Positions 45,723 through 55,292 are shown, counted from the stretch's first letter. The stretch: DNA of 64,000 nucleotides from Tepidibacter aestuarii (GCF_934924865.1 NZ_OW235315.1:2852001-2916000), one strand, 5' to 3'. A program made the numbers and translations. Notes: generated by a model not told the origin, from the sequence alone.

Positions 45723-46146
45723 CGCAATTTATACAGAGTTAATCATGGAACACAATAACAATAATATAAACAAAAGATTTTTAGACAATCCAGATATTAG
45801 AGAAAGAGGACATAATCCAAACTGTGGAGATGATATAACGCTTGAAATAATGCTTAACAAAGACGTAATTAAAGACGCAGCTTACACAGGAAGTGGATGT
45901 GCTATATCTCAAGCCTCATCATCTATAATGATAGATTTAATAAAAGGTAAAACTATAAAAGAAGCTTTAAATTTAATCGAAACCTTCATCGGTATGATAA
46001 AAAAAGAAGTTACAAATGAAGAAGAACTTGAAAAACTTGAGGATGCCATAGCATTAAAAAACATTTCAAATATGCCTGCAAGAGTAAAATGTGCAGTACT
46101 TGCATGGCATTCTTTAAAAGAAGCTTTAAATAAGGTAGAAGATTAA
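45712..46146 (+). CDS. sufU: SufU, zinc-dependent sulfur-transfer protein
   Basis: 144 residues. Conserved Cys38, Asp40, Cys63 and Cys127 (NPNCGDD, GSGCAISQASSS, RVKCAVLAWH) match the Zn-binding SufU of Gram-positive bacteria; it also has the 18-20 residue insertion typical of SufU over IscU. Last gene of the operon, overlapping sufS by 11 bases. Accepts persulfide sulfur from SufS. Confidence 0.96.
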   Translation: MDLSAIYTELIMEHNNNNINKRFLDNPDIRERGHNPNCGDDITLEIMLNKDVIKDAAYTGSGCAISQASSSIMIDLIKGKTIKEALNLIETFIGMIKKEVTNEEELEKLEDAIALKNISNMPARVKCAVLAWHSLKEALNKVED

Positions 46147-46151
46147 TAACA

Positions 46152-46198
46152 AAAAAATATGTCTATGAAATGCATTTGCATTTCATAGACATATTTTT
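46152..46198. terminator. Bidirectional terminator between suf and rib operons
   Basis: AAAAATATGTCTATGAAATG and its complement around six bases, with T-runs on both strands. Confidence 0.93.
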
Positions 46199-46209
46199 AG
46201 TTTATTAAT

Positions 46210-46863
46210 CTATAAAATTTTCATCAAATCAGTTATATCGGATATTTCATAATCGGCACTACTAAGTTCATCCTCGCTACCATAACCATAATTACATGCA
46301 ATCGTGTTCATGTTATTTTTTATTCCAGCTTCAATATCCTGAATCCGATCACCTATAATAACCATTTCAGATGGATATTTGTTTTTTATTTTTTTTACAA
46401 TTTCATACTTAGGAATATAATCATATTCCTCGGAACATACAATTTCTTCAAAGTAATTATCTAAATCAAATAATTTTTTAGCCATATCTCTGTAATATAT
46501 TCCACAATTACTGACAAATACAAGTTTATATTTTTTCTGTTTTAAATACTGCAACACTTCTATTGATCCATCATATAACTCAGCTTTACCATCAGATAGT
46601 TGATTAAGCATTTCTTTACCTATAATCTGGCTTGCTTTATTCCTTATATCCTCGTCTAGATCTGGCATAAATTCTTTCCACATATCTTTGCTACTAAAGC
46701 CTAACCAATATGAAATTTCCTGATCAGTCCACTTTCTATCTTTTGCAAATTCATTATCAACTAAATACTGATATGCCTTTCTAAATGCTGGAGCATATAT
46801 TTTTATACTTTTGTGTAATGTTCCATCATAATCAAAGAAAATAGTTTTTATGTTTTCAAACAT
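46210..46863 (-). CDS. HAD-family phosphatase, last gene of the riboflavin operon
   Basis: 217 residues, class-I HAD hydrolase: nucleophile motif FFDYDGTLHK (Asp10, Asp12), motif II VFVSNCG, Lys in YIPKYEIVKKI and motif IV VIIGDRIQDIEAG, with a helical cap between 20 and 90. Only nine bases after ribH and before the operon terminator, so transcribed from the FMN-riboswitch promoter. Riboflavin synthesis needs dephosphorylation of the ribityl-aminouracil phosphate, a step done by HAD enzymes; position makes this protein a candidate (inference). Otherwise a phosphoglycolate-phosphatase-like enzyme. Confidence 0.85.
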   Translation of the reverse strand: MFENIKTIFFDYDGTLHKSIKIYAPAFRKAYQYLVDNEFAKDRKWTDQEISYWLGFSSKDMWKEFMPDLDEDIRNKASQIIGKEMLNQLSDGKAELYDGSIEVLQYLKQKKYKLVFVSNCGIYYRDMAKKLFDLDNYFEEIVCSEEYDYIPKYEIVKKIKNKYPSEMVIIGDRIQDIEAGIKNNMNTIACNYGYGSEDELSSADYEISDITDLMKIL

Positions 46864-46872
46864 ATAAAATAT

Positions 46873-47340
46873 CTACCCTTCTAAGTCTGATAATAAGTTT
46901 GCCATTTCAATTGCAGTTACAGCAGCTTCATACCCTTTATTACCTGCCTTTGTTCCAGCTCTTTCAATTGCTTGCTCAATCGTATCTGTTGTAAGAACAC
47001 CAAATACTACTGGTATTTCTGTATCTAGTGAAACACTTGCAACCCCTTTAGTTACTTCATTTGAAACATAGTCAAAATGCGGAGTTGCTCCTCTAATAAC
47101 TGCTCCTAAACATATAACTCCATCATACTTTTTCGAATTAGCCATCTTTTTAGCAACAAGTGGTATTTCAAAAGCACCTGGAACCCATGCTATTTCAATA
47201 TTTTCTTCATCAACTCCATGTCTTTTTAGCCCGTCTAGCGCACCTGATAATAACTTGCCTCCAATAAATTCATTGAATCTCCCAACAATTATTCCAAATT
47301 TCTGCTCTCCTGCTACTAACTTTCCTTCATAAATTCTCAT
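46873..47340 (-). CDS. ribH: 6,7-dimethyl-8-ribityllumazine synthase RibH
   Basis: 155 residues. [59 protein letters not shown] and [27 protein letters not shown] are all diagnostic, the last holding catalytic residues. Joins the ribityl-pyrimidine with dihydroxybutanone phosphate. Starts one base after ribBA, using AAGGAGGAG inside the end of that gene. Confidence 0.98.
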   Translation of the reverse strand: MRIYEGKLVAGEQKFGIIVGRFNEFIGGKLLSGALDGLKRHGVDEENIEIAWVPGAFEIPLVAKKMANSKKYDGVICLGAVIRGATPHFDYVSNEVTKGVASVSLDTEIPVVFGVLTTDTIEQAIERAGTKAGNKGYEAAVTAIEMANLLSDLEG

Positions 47341-47341
47341 A

Positions 47342-48550
47342 TTATTTCTCCTCCTTAAAATTTAACATATGGCCCATTTTATCTTTTTTTGTTTTTAAAT
47401 AAAATTCATTTTTCTCATTGTGGTTCATTTGTATCGGAACTCTTTCAACAATCTCTATACCATATCCTGAAAGACTTGATATCTTTTTAGGGTTATTAGT
47501 CATAAGCTTTACTTCTTCAATACCTAAATCACAAAGTATCTGAGCACCTATTCCATAATCTCTAAGATCCTCTGGGAATCCTAATGATAGATTAGCTTCT
47601 ACAGTATCCATTCCTTCGTCTTGTAAGGCATAAGCCTTAATCTTATTTATCAACCCAATACCACGTCCTTCTTGACGCATGTATAGTAAAACTCCTCTTC
47701 CTTCTTCTTCAATTTTTTTCATTGCTTCTGCATATTGTTCTCCACAATCACATCTTAAAGATCCAAAAGCATCTCCAGTAAGACATTCAGAGTGGACTCT
47801 AACAAGTACTGGTTTCCCATCACTAACATTTCCTTTTACTAGTGCAACATGATGCTCACCATTCATTTTATTGATATATCCAATCATTTCAAAGTTTCCA
47901 TACTTTGTAGGTAAATGAGCTTTAGTCACTCTTTCTACTAAAAGTTCATTTTTTCTTCTGTATGCAATTAAATCTGCTATTGTTATTAACTTTAGATTAT
48001 GTTTTTTCGTGTATTCAACTAATTCCGGAACTCTTGCCATTGTTCCATCTTCATTCATAATTTCACAAATTACTCCTGCTGGATATAGACCTGCAAGTTT
48101 AGCTATATCTACTGCTGCTTCAGTATGACCCGCTCTTTTAAGTACTCCACCTTTTTTAGCTACTAATGGAAATATGTGTCCTGGTCTTGTAAAATCTTTT
48201 GAACTAGCTTTATTATCGACTAATTTTTGAATTGTCATTGCCCTCTCTTGAGCAGATATTCCTGTCGTTGTACTAGTTGCATCTACTGAAACTGTAAACG
48301 CAGTTTCTTTTGGGTCAGTATTATTAGATACCATAGAATGAATATCTAGTTCATTTAATCTTTCTTTAGACATAGGAGCACAAATAAGCCCTCTCCCGAA
48401 CTTTGCCATAAAGTTGATTGCTTCAGGTGTAGCTTTCTCTGCTGCCATTAAAAGATCTCCTTCATTCTCACGATCCTCATCATCAACAACAACAATCATC
48501 TTTCCATTTTTAATATCTTCTATTGCCTCTTCTATAGTGTTAAATTTCAT
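47342..48550 (-). CDS. ribBA: RibBA, bifunctional DHBP synthase / GTP cyclohydrolase II
   Basis: 402 residues. DHBP synthase in the first half ([38 protein letters not shown]) and GTP cyclohydrolase II in the second ([20 protein letters not shown] with the zinc cysteines; [10 protein letters not shown]). Supplies both precursors of riboflavin. GGGGTGAG precedes the ATG; gap to ribE 29 bases. Confidence 0.98.
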   Translation of the reverse strand: MKFNTIEEAIEDIKNGKMIVVVDDEDRENEGDLLMAAEKATPEAINFMAKFGRGLICAPMSKERLNELDIHSMVSNNTDPKETAFTVSVDATSTTTGISAQERAMTIQKLVDNKASSKDFTRPGHIFPLVAKKGGVLKRAGHTEAAVDIAKLAGLYPAGVICEIMNEDGTMARVPELVEYTKKHNLKLITIADLIAYRRKNELLVERVTKAHLPTKYGNFEMIGYINKMNGEHHVALVKGNVSDGKPVLVRVHSECLTGDAFGSLRCDCGEQYAEAMKKIEEEGRGVLLYMRQEGRGIGLINKIKAYALQDEGMDTVEANLSLGFPEDLRDYGIGAQILCDLGIEEVKLMTNNPKKISSLSGYGIEIVERVPIQMNHNEKNEFYLKTKKDKMGHMLNFKEEK

Positions 48551-48579
48551 TTATAACTCACCCCTATTTTTAAGTTTCA

Positions 48580-49230
48580 TTATATGAATCCATTTCTTGT
48601 TAAAAAATCTAAATCTATATTACTCTTACTTTTTTTATCTTCTTTAAATTCTAAAAGCCTTTCAATATACTTACCCATCATGTCACACTCTAGATTGACT
48701 TCATCACCAACTTTTTTGCCAAGTAAAGTAGTCTCTTCTTTTGTTAGTGGTATTATTGAAACTTTAAAAATGTCTGATCCAGCATAGGCTACAGTTAAGC
48801 TCGTACCATCAATAGCTATAGATCCTTTTTCAATAACATATTTCAAAATATTTGCCGGAGCCTGAATAGACACCCAAGTAGCATTATCTTCTTCTTCTAT
48901 TTTCTTTATCTTACCTACACCATCTATATGACCCGAAACAATATGCCCACCTAATCTATCATTAACTTTCAAAGCTCGTTCTAAATTCACTAAACTTCCA
49001 TGTTTCAAATCTTTTAGATTGCTTCTTCTCATAGTCTCAGGCATAACATCAACAGTAAATGAATTTTTTGTAAACTCGATGACAGTTAGACAAACACCAT
49101 TTGTACTAATACTATCCCCTAATTTAACGTCATTCATTATTTTACTTGCACTTATTGTAATCTGGGCTGACTTTAATCCTTTTCTTATAGTATGTACAGT
49201 TCCTATTTCTTCGATTAATCCAGTAAACAT
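48580..49230 (-). CDS. ribE: Riboflavin synthase alpha chain RibE
   Basis: 216 residues, two tandem lumazine-binding repeats: [33 protein letters not shown] in the first and [13 protein letters not shown] with late [12 protein letters not shown] in the second. Dismutates two lumazines to riboflavin. Three-base gap after ribD. Confidence 0.97.
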   Translation of the reverse strand: MFTGLIEEIGTVHTIRKGLKSAQITISASKIMNDVKLGDSISTNGVCLTVIEFTKNSFTVDVMPETMRRSNLKDLKHGSLVNLERALKVNDRLGGHIVSGHIDGVGKIKKIEEEDNATWVSIQAPANILKYVIEKGSIAIDGTSLTVAYAGSDIFKVSIIPLTKEETTLLGKKVGDEVNLECDMMGKYIERLLEFKEDKKSKSNIDLDFLTRNGFI

Positions 49231-49233
49231 ACA

Positions 49234-50334
49234 TTATTCTTCCTTTCTTAAGTAGCCTTCAATCATAATATCTTGTTCAAACATTTTTAATTTAATATTT
49301 TCTAACTCTATAGCATTCTTAACGTACTCTATTCCTATACCACCTACTGGAGTTTTTGCATTATCCCCACCTATAATCTTTGGTGCAATAAATGAAATCA
49401 CCTTATCTACACACCCTTCCTTTAAAATACTATAATTCAAAGTAGAACCACCTTCTATTAAAATGCTATCAATCTCCATTTCTCCAAGCTTTTTAATAAG
49501 ATATCCTAAGTCTACTTGATTATTCTTTAGTGGAGTAATAATTATTTCCGCTCCTTTTTCTTTGATTAATTCAAGTTTATTTTTATCAGCCTTTTTAGTT
49601 GTAGCAATAATAGTTTTTTCCTTTGAGTTAATATTTAAAACCTTTGCATCTAAAGGTATTCTACATTTTGTATCTACTATAATTCTAATAGGATCAATAC
49701 CTTCTTCATCTACTAATCTAGTCGTTAATGAAGGATCATCTGCTAAAACAGTCCCTATACCAACCATTATTCCCGAAACTTGATGTCTTATTTCATGAAC
49801 ATATTCTCGTGATTTTTTATTAGTAATCCATTTTGAATCACCTATATTAGTTGCAATTTTTCCATCTAGTGTCATAGCTGTTTTTAATATACAAAATGGT
49901 AATTTTGTTGATATGTATTTAATAAATATTTCATTAAGCTCTTTTACTTCTTGTTCCAAAACACCTACTGTAACCTCTATATCATTATCTCTTAAAAGTT
50001 TTATTCCTCTACCTGCTACTATTGGATTAGGATCCATCATTCCTATAATAACTTTCTTGATTTTTTTATCTATAAGCAGTTGTGCACATGGAGGTGTTTT
50101 TCCAAAGTGAGAACACGGCTCTAATGTAACGTACATTGTCGCTCCTTGGACATTCTCAAAAGCACTATTAATAGCATTTACCTCTGCATGTGCTCCACCG
50201 TAGTATTCATGATATCCTTCTCCAATAATTCTGCCTTTGTTTACAATAACAGCACCTACTAAAGGATTAGGGCTAGTGTATCCTTTACCTTTAAGAGCTA
50301 ATTCAATCGCTCTTTTCATATACTTACTGTCCAC
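49234..50334 (-). CDS. ribD: RibD, bifunctional pyrimidine deaminase / reductase
   Basis: 366 residues. Deaminase domain with zinc motif HAEVNAI and PCSHFGKTPPCAQL (residues about 49-85), reductase domain from about 145 (KTAMTLDGKIATNIGDSKWIT, LIEGGSTLN). The start is a GTG at 50332-50334 after TGAGGTGAT; the ATG at codon 6 lacks a good site. First gene of the rib operon, just downstream of the FMN riboswitch. Confidence 0.97.
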   Translation of the reverse strand: MDSKYMKRAIELALKGKGYTSPNPLVGAVIVNKGRIIGEGYHEYYGGAHAEVNAINSAFENVQGATMYVTLEPCSHFGKTPPCAQLLIDKKIKKVIIGMMDPNPIVAGRGIKLLRDNDIEVTVGVLEQEVKELNEIFIKYISTKLPFCILKTAMTLDGKIATNIGDSKWITNKKSREYVHEIRHQVSGIMVGIGTVLADDPSLTTRLVDEEGIDPIRIIVDTKCRIPLDAKVLNINSKEKTIIATTKKADKNKLELIKEKGAEIIITPLKNNQVDLGYLIKKLGEMEIDSILIEGGSTLNYSILKEGCVDKVISFIAPKIIGGDNAKTPVGGIGIEYVKNAIELENIKLKMFEQDIMIEGYLRKEE

Positions 50335-50439
50335 ATAATCACCTCATATTATCCTTAGAATTTGCATAATACTAATACATATGATTCCCTATATTTACTA
50401 TAGTTATCTAAATATCTAAAATTTAAACTTTATTATATT

Positions 50440-50475
50440 AAAAAAGCTCTGAAGATATTTATCTTCAGAGCTTAC
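50440..50475 (-). terminator. Attenuator terminator of the FMN riboswitch
   Basis: On minus AAGCTCTGAAGATA pairs with its complement and is followed by six T. The stem shares ATCTTCAG with the 5' side of the riboswitch P1 helix, allowing mutually exclusive folds. Confidence 0.9.
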
Positions 50476-50541
50476 AATCTAATTAATACTATAAACAACA
50501 ACTACAAAACTAATCATAGTATCATGTTATTTTATTAATTT

Positions 50542-50650
50542 ATCTTCTCCCATCCAGACTTTACTGTCGGTCTTGGAATTTCACCAAGTCAACCACATTG
50601 TGGTTCGTGGACTTTACCACCGGTCGGGAATTTCACCCTGCCCTGAAGAT
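50542..50650 (-). ncRNA. FMN riboswitch (RFN element)
   Basis: On minus the RFN core is clear: CAGGGCAGGGTGAAATTCCC, GACCGGTGGTAAAGTCCACG, GACTTGGTGAAATTCCAAGA, CCGACAGTAAAGTCTGGATG and GGAGAAGATA. It controls ribDEBAH and the HAD gene by FMN-dependent termination. Confidence 0.98.
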
Positions 50651-50818
50651 TTATTTACTTTTTTTTAATTTAACATAAAAAATTAGTTCTGTCAATTCAA
50701 AGCTAATTTTTATATATTTTTGTTCGTTTAATAAATTTTTAATTTATAAATGGTTATAATTTAAATATGAGAAAGTTTTTTATTAAATTTTTAATCTAGA
50801 AAGATTAGGAGGAATACT

Positions 50819-51097
50819 ATGTTTACTGATATAAAAGAAATGAGAAAAAAAAGAGAAAATGGAATATATGATTTAACTCTTGAGATTTCAGAAAGAGAAT
50901 ATTTCAAGGTATATAATGAGGTAGATGATAAAATTGCAGATGATTTAGTTCAGCAGTATTTAGTTGATGTGCAGGATGACGGTAGATTTGAAAATGTTAA
51001 AATCAAACATAATAAAGATAGACATACAATAAGATTAACTAGTGAACTTCACTATCATGATAATGATCATACTGATTATAATATCGATAAAAGATAA
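50819..51097 (+). CDS. Hypothetical small acidic protein
   Basis: 92 residues, no family recognised. No membrane helix or signal peptide. Start TDIKEMRKKRENGIYDLTLE, central IADDLVQQYLVDVQDDGRFE, His/Asp-rich C-terminus HYHDNDHTDYNIDKR that could bind metal. TAGGAGGAA precedes the ATG. Monocistronic. Function unknown. Confidence 0.75.
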   Translation: MFTDIKEMRKKRENGIYDLTLEISEREYFKVYNEVDDKIADDLVQQYLVDVQDDGRFENVKIKHNKDRHTIRLTSELHYHDNDHTDYNIDKR

Positions 51098-51175
51098 AAT
51101 TTGCTTCATACTAACTTATGTATCTAATAAGAGGCTATTGACTATATGTAGGTGCAAGTATAAAGGTTTAAGAAT

Positions 51176-51203
51176 AAAACCCCCTAATTTTAGGGGGTCT
51201 ATT
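51176..51203. terminator. Bidirectional terminator between the small gene and lplA
   Basis: ACCCCCTAA and TTAGGGGGT form a perfect GC-rich stem; T-rich sequence on both sides. Confidence 0.88.
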
Positions 51204-52214
51204 TTATCCAATTTTACTTTTTAGCCATTCTTCTATTTCAAAAATCATATTTTTTTCATCAGTTTTACAATTAATATTATCTAACTTTTTACAAATAGAA
51301 CCCATCTTAAATGGTGTTTTTAATAATTGATTCTCTATATCCTTAATTAGAATACTATTCATTGCATCTGAATAAATAACTAAAGAGTCAATTAAACCAT
51401 TCTTTAAATTTATATTTAGATCTATTTCTCCCCACTTAAATCTATTAACAAAGTTTATATCGAACTTAGGAGTTTCTCCATATTTCCATTCCCAAGAAGA
51501 ATATTTTTCATATAAATCTTGTATATCATGTTCATCTTTTATATACTCTACATTTGATTCACCTTCATAAATCTGAAAGAAACTACTTATAAGATTATCT
51601 TTTAAGTTCTCAATTGTTATATCATCTTTAATAGTTTTTAGATTTACTACTCTAGAACTAACTGATTCAATTCCTTTAGAAGCAATCTTTTCTTTTGATA
51701 CTTTTAAATATTTGCTTAATTTCTTCATATTTGCATCAACAAGTATAGTTCCATGATGATATGATGAATTCGCTTTTTCATAAAATGCATTTCCCGAGAA
51801 TTTTCTTTCCCCTACTAATATATCATTTCTTCCCGAAAATTTAGCATCAATTCCTAAATTGTTAACAGCTTTAAGGATTACACTTAACTGTTTTTCTAAA
51901 TCATATAATTTTTTATCCATAATAAAAGTAAAGTTTAGATTTCCAATATCATGAAAAACAGCTCCTCCACCAGATAATCTACGAGCTATCTTTCCACCAT
52001 CGGCTTCAAAATCTTTACACTTACATTCTTTCCATGGATTTTGATTTCTTCCTACTACAATAGTATTATCATTTTGCCATAGATATAATATCATTTCATT
52101 TTCTTTAACTTTTTTCAGAAGATACTCTTCAACAGCTAGATTGTGCCATGGGTTATATGATGTTGAACATATTATTCTAGTTGAAATATTATTACGCAAA
52201 GTGTATAGCACCAC
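51204..52214 (-). CDS. lplA: Lipoate-protein ligase
   Basis: 336 residues. The lipoate/biotin ligase core is plain: NPWHNLAVEEYLL, LWQNDNTIVVGRNQNPW, ARRLSGGGAVFHDIGNLNFTF and the late KFSGNAFYEKANSSYHHGTILVD. A C-terminal accessory domain follows. Attaches lipoate to lipoyl domains. The start is a GTG pair at 52209-52214, overlapping the end of the lpd gene by over 20 bases; a downstream TTG is also possible. Coupling to a lipoyl-domain dehydrogenase suggests that protein as substrate. Confidence 0.94.
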   Translation of the reverse strand: MVLYTLRNNISTRIICSTSYNPWHNLAVEEYLLKKVKENEMILYLWQNDNTIVVGRNQNPWKECKCKDFEADGGKIARRLSGGGAVFHDIGNLNFTFIMDKKLYDLEKQLSVILKAVNNLGIDAKFSGRNDILVGERKFSGNAFYEKANSSYHHGTILVDANMKKLSKYLKVSKEKIASKGIESVSSRVVNLKTIKDDITIENLKDNLISSFFQIYEGESNVEYIKDEHDIQDLYEKYSSWEWKYGETPKFDINFVNRFKWGEIDLNINLKNGLIDSLVIYSDAMNSILIKDIENQLLKTPFKMGSICKKLDNINCKTDEKNMIFEIEEWLKSKIG

Positions 52215-53895
52215 CCTCTACATTTAATGCTGCTTCATGTATTGATTCAGCAGTTGTTGGATGTGCGAATATCGTTTCTGTTATTTGCTCCGTAGTAAGT
52301 CCATTATTTATACATAATGTTACAGAAGCTAGTAAATCTGTTGCGTGTGCTCCTATTATCGTACTACCTATTATTTTTCCTGTTGATTTTTCTTTTATTA
52401 TTTTAACAAATCCTTTAGCCTCACCTAATGTCAATGCTTTACCATTAGCGGACATAGGGAACTTCCCTATTTCTATCTCTATGCCTTTTTCATTTGCTAT
52501 TTTTTCAGTAATTCCTACAACCGCTATTTCAGGTTCAGTGAAAATAGCACTTGGAACTGTTGAGTAATCAATAGTTTTATTTTTACCTAATATATTATCA
52601 ACAGCAATAATACCTTGGTGAGAAGCCACATGTGCTAATTGTATTATATTTGTAACATCACCTATAGCATAAATATTTGATATATTTGTCTGCATTTTTT
52701 CATTAACTTTAATACCTTTTTTCTTATCATTCATTTCAATTTCTAATTTTTCAATACCTAAGCCTTCAAAATATGGTTGTCTTCCAACTGAAGCTAATAC
52801 TTTATCACATGAAATATATTTACTTTCACCATCTTGACTAAATGAAACCACACATTCACCATTTTCCGTTTCATCAATTGCTTCAACTTTTGAGCTAGTA
52901 TATAATTTAATTCCATTTTCTTTTGCGATTTCACTTATTTCATCACATACATCATTATCTAAAGAAGCTAATACTTGATTTGCATATTCAACCACGAAAA
53001 CTTCCACTCCAAAGCTTGCATAAATAAAAGCAAACTCCATTCCTATAACTCCTCCACCAACTACTACTAATTTCTTTGGCAAATTCTTCATTTGTAAAGC
53101 TTCTTTACTTGTTAACACATTCTTAGACTCTATTCCTTTAATAGGTACCATTGAAGGTTCTGATCCAGTAGCAATTATTATGTCTTTAGTATTTATAGTT
53201 GTTTCTGTTCTATTTGCTTTTACAAATACAGTATTTGCATCTATAATTTCACCGTTTCCATCAAGCTTTTGTATATTATGTTTTTGTAATAAATATTCTA
53301 TTCCATTTTTAAGTTGATTTTTAATCTCATCTTTTCTATTAATAACTTTTTCCATATTAACAGAAACATTATCAGCGAAAAGACCAAAACTATCAGCCTC
53401 TTTCATATTTCTATAGACTTCTGATGAACGTACAAGTGCTTTTGTAGGTATACATCCGTGATTTAAACAAGTTCCTCCTACATGTTCTTTTTCAATTACA
53501 ATAACTTTTTTACCTTGTTTAGCTGCATAAATTGCTGCAACATATCCTCCTGGACCCGCTCCTATTACAGTTATATCTGCCTCTATTTCTTCTTTTTGAG
53601 GTTGCATTAAATTATTAAAATAATTAAATCCACCTGTTTTTGAGGTTCCATCTTCAGTTTTTACTCCATCTATTTTAAACAAAACATCCCCTATATTAAT
53701 AGTATCTCCTTCGTCTATTACAATTTCTTCAATAATACCATTAGCATTAGATTTTACAGAAACATTTCCTTTTTGAGATTCAACCTGAAGCAGTTCATCT
53801 CCCTCTTTTATTTCATCACCTATTTTCACATTGATTTTTCCTACTTTTCCACTCTTACTCTCACCAGATAATTGTTCAAGTTTTATTTCAATCAT
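52192..53895 (-). CDS. lpdA: Dihydrolipoyl dehydrogenase with N-terminal lipoyl domain
   Basis: 567 residues. Lipoyl domain at about 1-75 with the lipoylated Lys42 in VESQKGNVSV, linker, then the FAD disulfide oxidoreductase: GAGPGGYVAAIYAAKQG, redox GGTCLNHGCIPTKAL, NAD site VVGGGVIGMEFAFIYA and C-terminal HPTTAESIHEA with the catalytic His-Glu. The start ATG at 53893-53895 is eight bases after TGGAGG. No dehydrogenase complex E1/E2 genes are adjacent; instead ahpD and a MarR gene are. It could feed electrons from NADH to AhpD (inference). Confidence 0.95.
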   Translation of the reverse strand: MIEIKLEQLSGESKSGKVGKINVKIGDEIKEGDELLQVESQKGNVSVKSNANGIIEEIVIDEGDTINIGDVLFKIDGVKTEDGTSKTGGFNYFNNLMQPQKEEIEADITVIGAGPGGYVAAIYAAKQGKKVIVIEKEHVGGTCLNHGCIPTKALVRSSEVYRNMKEADSFGLFADNVSVNMEKVINRKDEIKNQLKNGIEYLLQKHNIQKLDGNGEIIDANTVFVKANRTETTINTKDIIIATGSEPSMVPIKGIESKNVLTSKEALQMKNLPKKLVVVGGGVIGMEFAFIYASFGVEVFVVEYANQVLASLDNDVCDEISEIAKENGIKLYTSSKVEAIDETENGECVVSFSQDGESKYISCDKVLASVGRQPYFEGLGIEKLEIEMNDKKKGIKVNEKMQTNISNIYAIGDVTNIIQLAHVASHQGIIAVDNILGKNKTIDYSTVPSAIFTEPEIAVVGITEKIANEKGIEIEIGKFPMSANGKALTLGEAKGFVKIIKEKSTGKIIGSTIIGAHATDLLASVTLCINNGLTTEQITETIFAHPTTAESIHEAALNVEGGAIHFA

Positions 53896-53912
53896 TATTG
53901 CTACCTCCATTC

Positions 53913-53999
53913 GAAATTCGCCTTATGCTTGCGCATAACTCATGTTGAGCCATCAGTATTATATATAAGTTTAAAATTCTACAATTCCTTTACATGTAA
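53913..53999 (+). repeat. Dispersed intergenic repeat, diverged copy 6
   Basis: GAAATTCGCCTTATGC-ttgc-GCATAACTCATGT then a shortened middle and the tail AAAATTCTACAATTCCTTTAC. The first hairpin is perfect but its sequence differs from copies 1-5. Confidence 0.65.
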
Positions 54000-54031
54000 A
54001 AAAGGCAGTTTAAGTATCTTCTGCCTTTTTT
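53998..54031 (-). terminator. Terminator of ahpD copy A
   Basis: AAAAAAGGCAG and CTGCCTTTTTT stem with a 12-base loop. Confidence 0.88.
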
Positions 54032-54045
54032 GTAATGCTTAAATA

Positions 54046-54399
54046 TTATTTAAAATCTTTTTCGAATTCATCTATTGAATCTTTTAATAGTGTTGCACTG
54101 TAGGCCATGGCAGGTCCTCCACCAAAAGCTACTGATACCATTGCAGCTTCCATAATTTCTTCACGAGTAGCTCCTGCTTCTAAAGCTTTATATGCATGGA
54201 ATACTATGCAATATTCACAACGATTGTAAACTCCAATAGCTACACTTATTAACTCTTTAACTTTTGTATCAAGTTGTCCTGGCTTATAAGCTGCTCCTAA
54301 TAAATTCATGAAAGCGTTTACCTGTTCTCCGTTAGTTTGACCTACATCTTGTAGTCCTCCCATAAATGCATTTAATAGTTCTCTTGGATCTTTTTTCAT
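54046..54399 (-). CDS. AhpD-type (carboxymuconolactone decarboxylase family) peroxidase-like protein, copy A
   Basis: 117 residues, single CMD/AhpD domain. Redox motif CEYCIVFH: Cys61, Cys64 and His68, as in AhpD proteins, where the cysteines react with peroxide or a partner and are reduced by lipoyl proteins. Differs from copy B (59625-59978) at only eight positions. AAAGGAGG precedes the ATG. The promoter contains TTGATT - 17 bases - TATAAT with a 27-bp dyad just downstream, shared with copy B. Between a MarR gene and lpdA in the same direction. Confidence 0.92.
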   Translation of the reverse strand: MKKDPRELLNAFMGGLQDVGQTNGEQVNAFMNLLGAAYKPGQLDTKVKELISVAIGVYNRCEYCIVFHAYKALEAGATREEIMEAAMVSVAFGGGPAMAYSATLLKDSIDEFEKDFK

Positions 54400-54455
54400 T
54401 TTTATTCCTCCTTTATTTTATTGATGCTACAATAGTTTTATTTATCCAACAATCA

Positions 54456-54525
54456 TTGCATTGCTAATCGTTAGCATAGCAACTATATTTGTCTAAATTA
54501 TAACATCAAGTATTTGATAAATCAA
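54456..54525 (-). promoter_or_regulatory. Promoter and MarR-type operator of ahpD copy A
   Basis: -35 TTGATT (54520-54525), 17-base spacer, -10 TATAAT (54497-54502). A dyad centred at 54469 spans 54456-54482: inner TGCTAA-tcg-TTAGCA, outer TTGC and GCAA. It would cover the transcription start. Same centre and arms as the site before copy B. Confidence 0.8.
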
Positions 54526-54570
54526 TACTTTTATTTATAATTTTACAACCGTATATATTGAGTACCCTAC

Positions 54571-55002
54571 TTATTCTATAAGTTTAGCATTTTCAACCAG
54601 TTTATTGAGTACTTTTTTAAATATTTTTAGGTCCTCATCAGAGATATCTTTGACAATTAAATTGCTAAACTCTTCACCAAAAGGAAGTAATTCTTCTCTG
54701 CGATTCTTACCCAATTCAGTTAAGCATATATATGTGATTCTTCTATCCTTTATATCTTTTTTACGTCGTACATATCCGTCTTTTTCCATTCTATCAATTA
54801 ACCTTACAACTGTAGATTTTTTTATATCCATTTTCTCAGCTAACTCACTTTGATTTATATACTCACACTTACCTAAAAAATATAAAGCTATCCACTGAAC
54901 TCTGGTAACTTCATAATTACTTAACTTTTCATTAAAAACATCTGAAATTTTTTTAGAAACTTTGTTTGTTATAAATCCAACACAATCATCAAGCTTAAAC
55001 AT
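54571..55002 (-). CDS. MarR-family regulator with N-terminal cysteine (OhrR-like)
   Basis: 143 residues. Winged-helix MarR domain: INQSELAEKMDIKKSTVVRLIDRMEKDGYVRRKKDIKDRR is the recognition helix and wing. Cys7 lies in the first helix (FKLDDCVGF), the position where OhrR senses organic peroxides; a second cysteine, Cys46, occurs in the FLGKCEY segment. TAGGAGGC precedes the ATG. Situated directly upstream of ahpD copy A. Probably represses both ahpD promoters (inference from shared dyads). Confidence 0.88.
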   Translation of the reverse strand: MFKLDDCVGFITNKVSKKISDVFNEKLSNYEVTRVQWIALYFLGKCEYINQSELAEKMDIKKSTVVRLIDRMEKDGYVRRKKDIKDRRITYICLTELGKNRREELLPFGEEFSNLIVKDISDEDLKIFKKVLNKLVENAKLIE

Positions 55003-55250
55003 TCTACTGCCTCCTAATAATATTTTTCTTTATAGTGTCTGACATTAAGTTTTATTTTATAATAACATATTTTTATTTTCAATACATTCCCATCTTTCTA
55101 TCAAAAGTTTTTATTATTAGATATACCTTACTTATTAATCCATTTTTTACCTAGATTATATACTTCCAATTTTCTCTTAAAAATGTTATTATATAAATTG
55201 TATTAATATAAAATTGAAATGGATTATAATTTTCTATTCATTATAAATTA

Positions 55251-55290
55251 AGACAGTTCGTAACCATCCTGTCTATAAACAAAACTAGGA
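55251..55290 (+). ncRNA. preQ1-I riboswitch
   Basis: GACAG-TTCGTAACCATC-CTGTC hairpin followed by the A-rich TATAAACAAAACTAGGA tail. Pattern matches preQ1 class I: P1 stem, loop with C-rich strand, and an A-rich pseudoknot tail. Controls the downstream queuosine-precursor operon. Confidence 0.88.
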
Positions 55291-55292
55291 CC

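Noticed and set aside
53913..53999. The hairpin in repeat copy 6 as a third MarR operator before lpdA
   Set aside because: It has a TTATGC/GCATAA dyad like the operator arms, but its centre and spacing differ from the two ahpD sites and match the repeat family.
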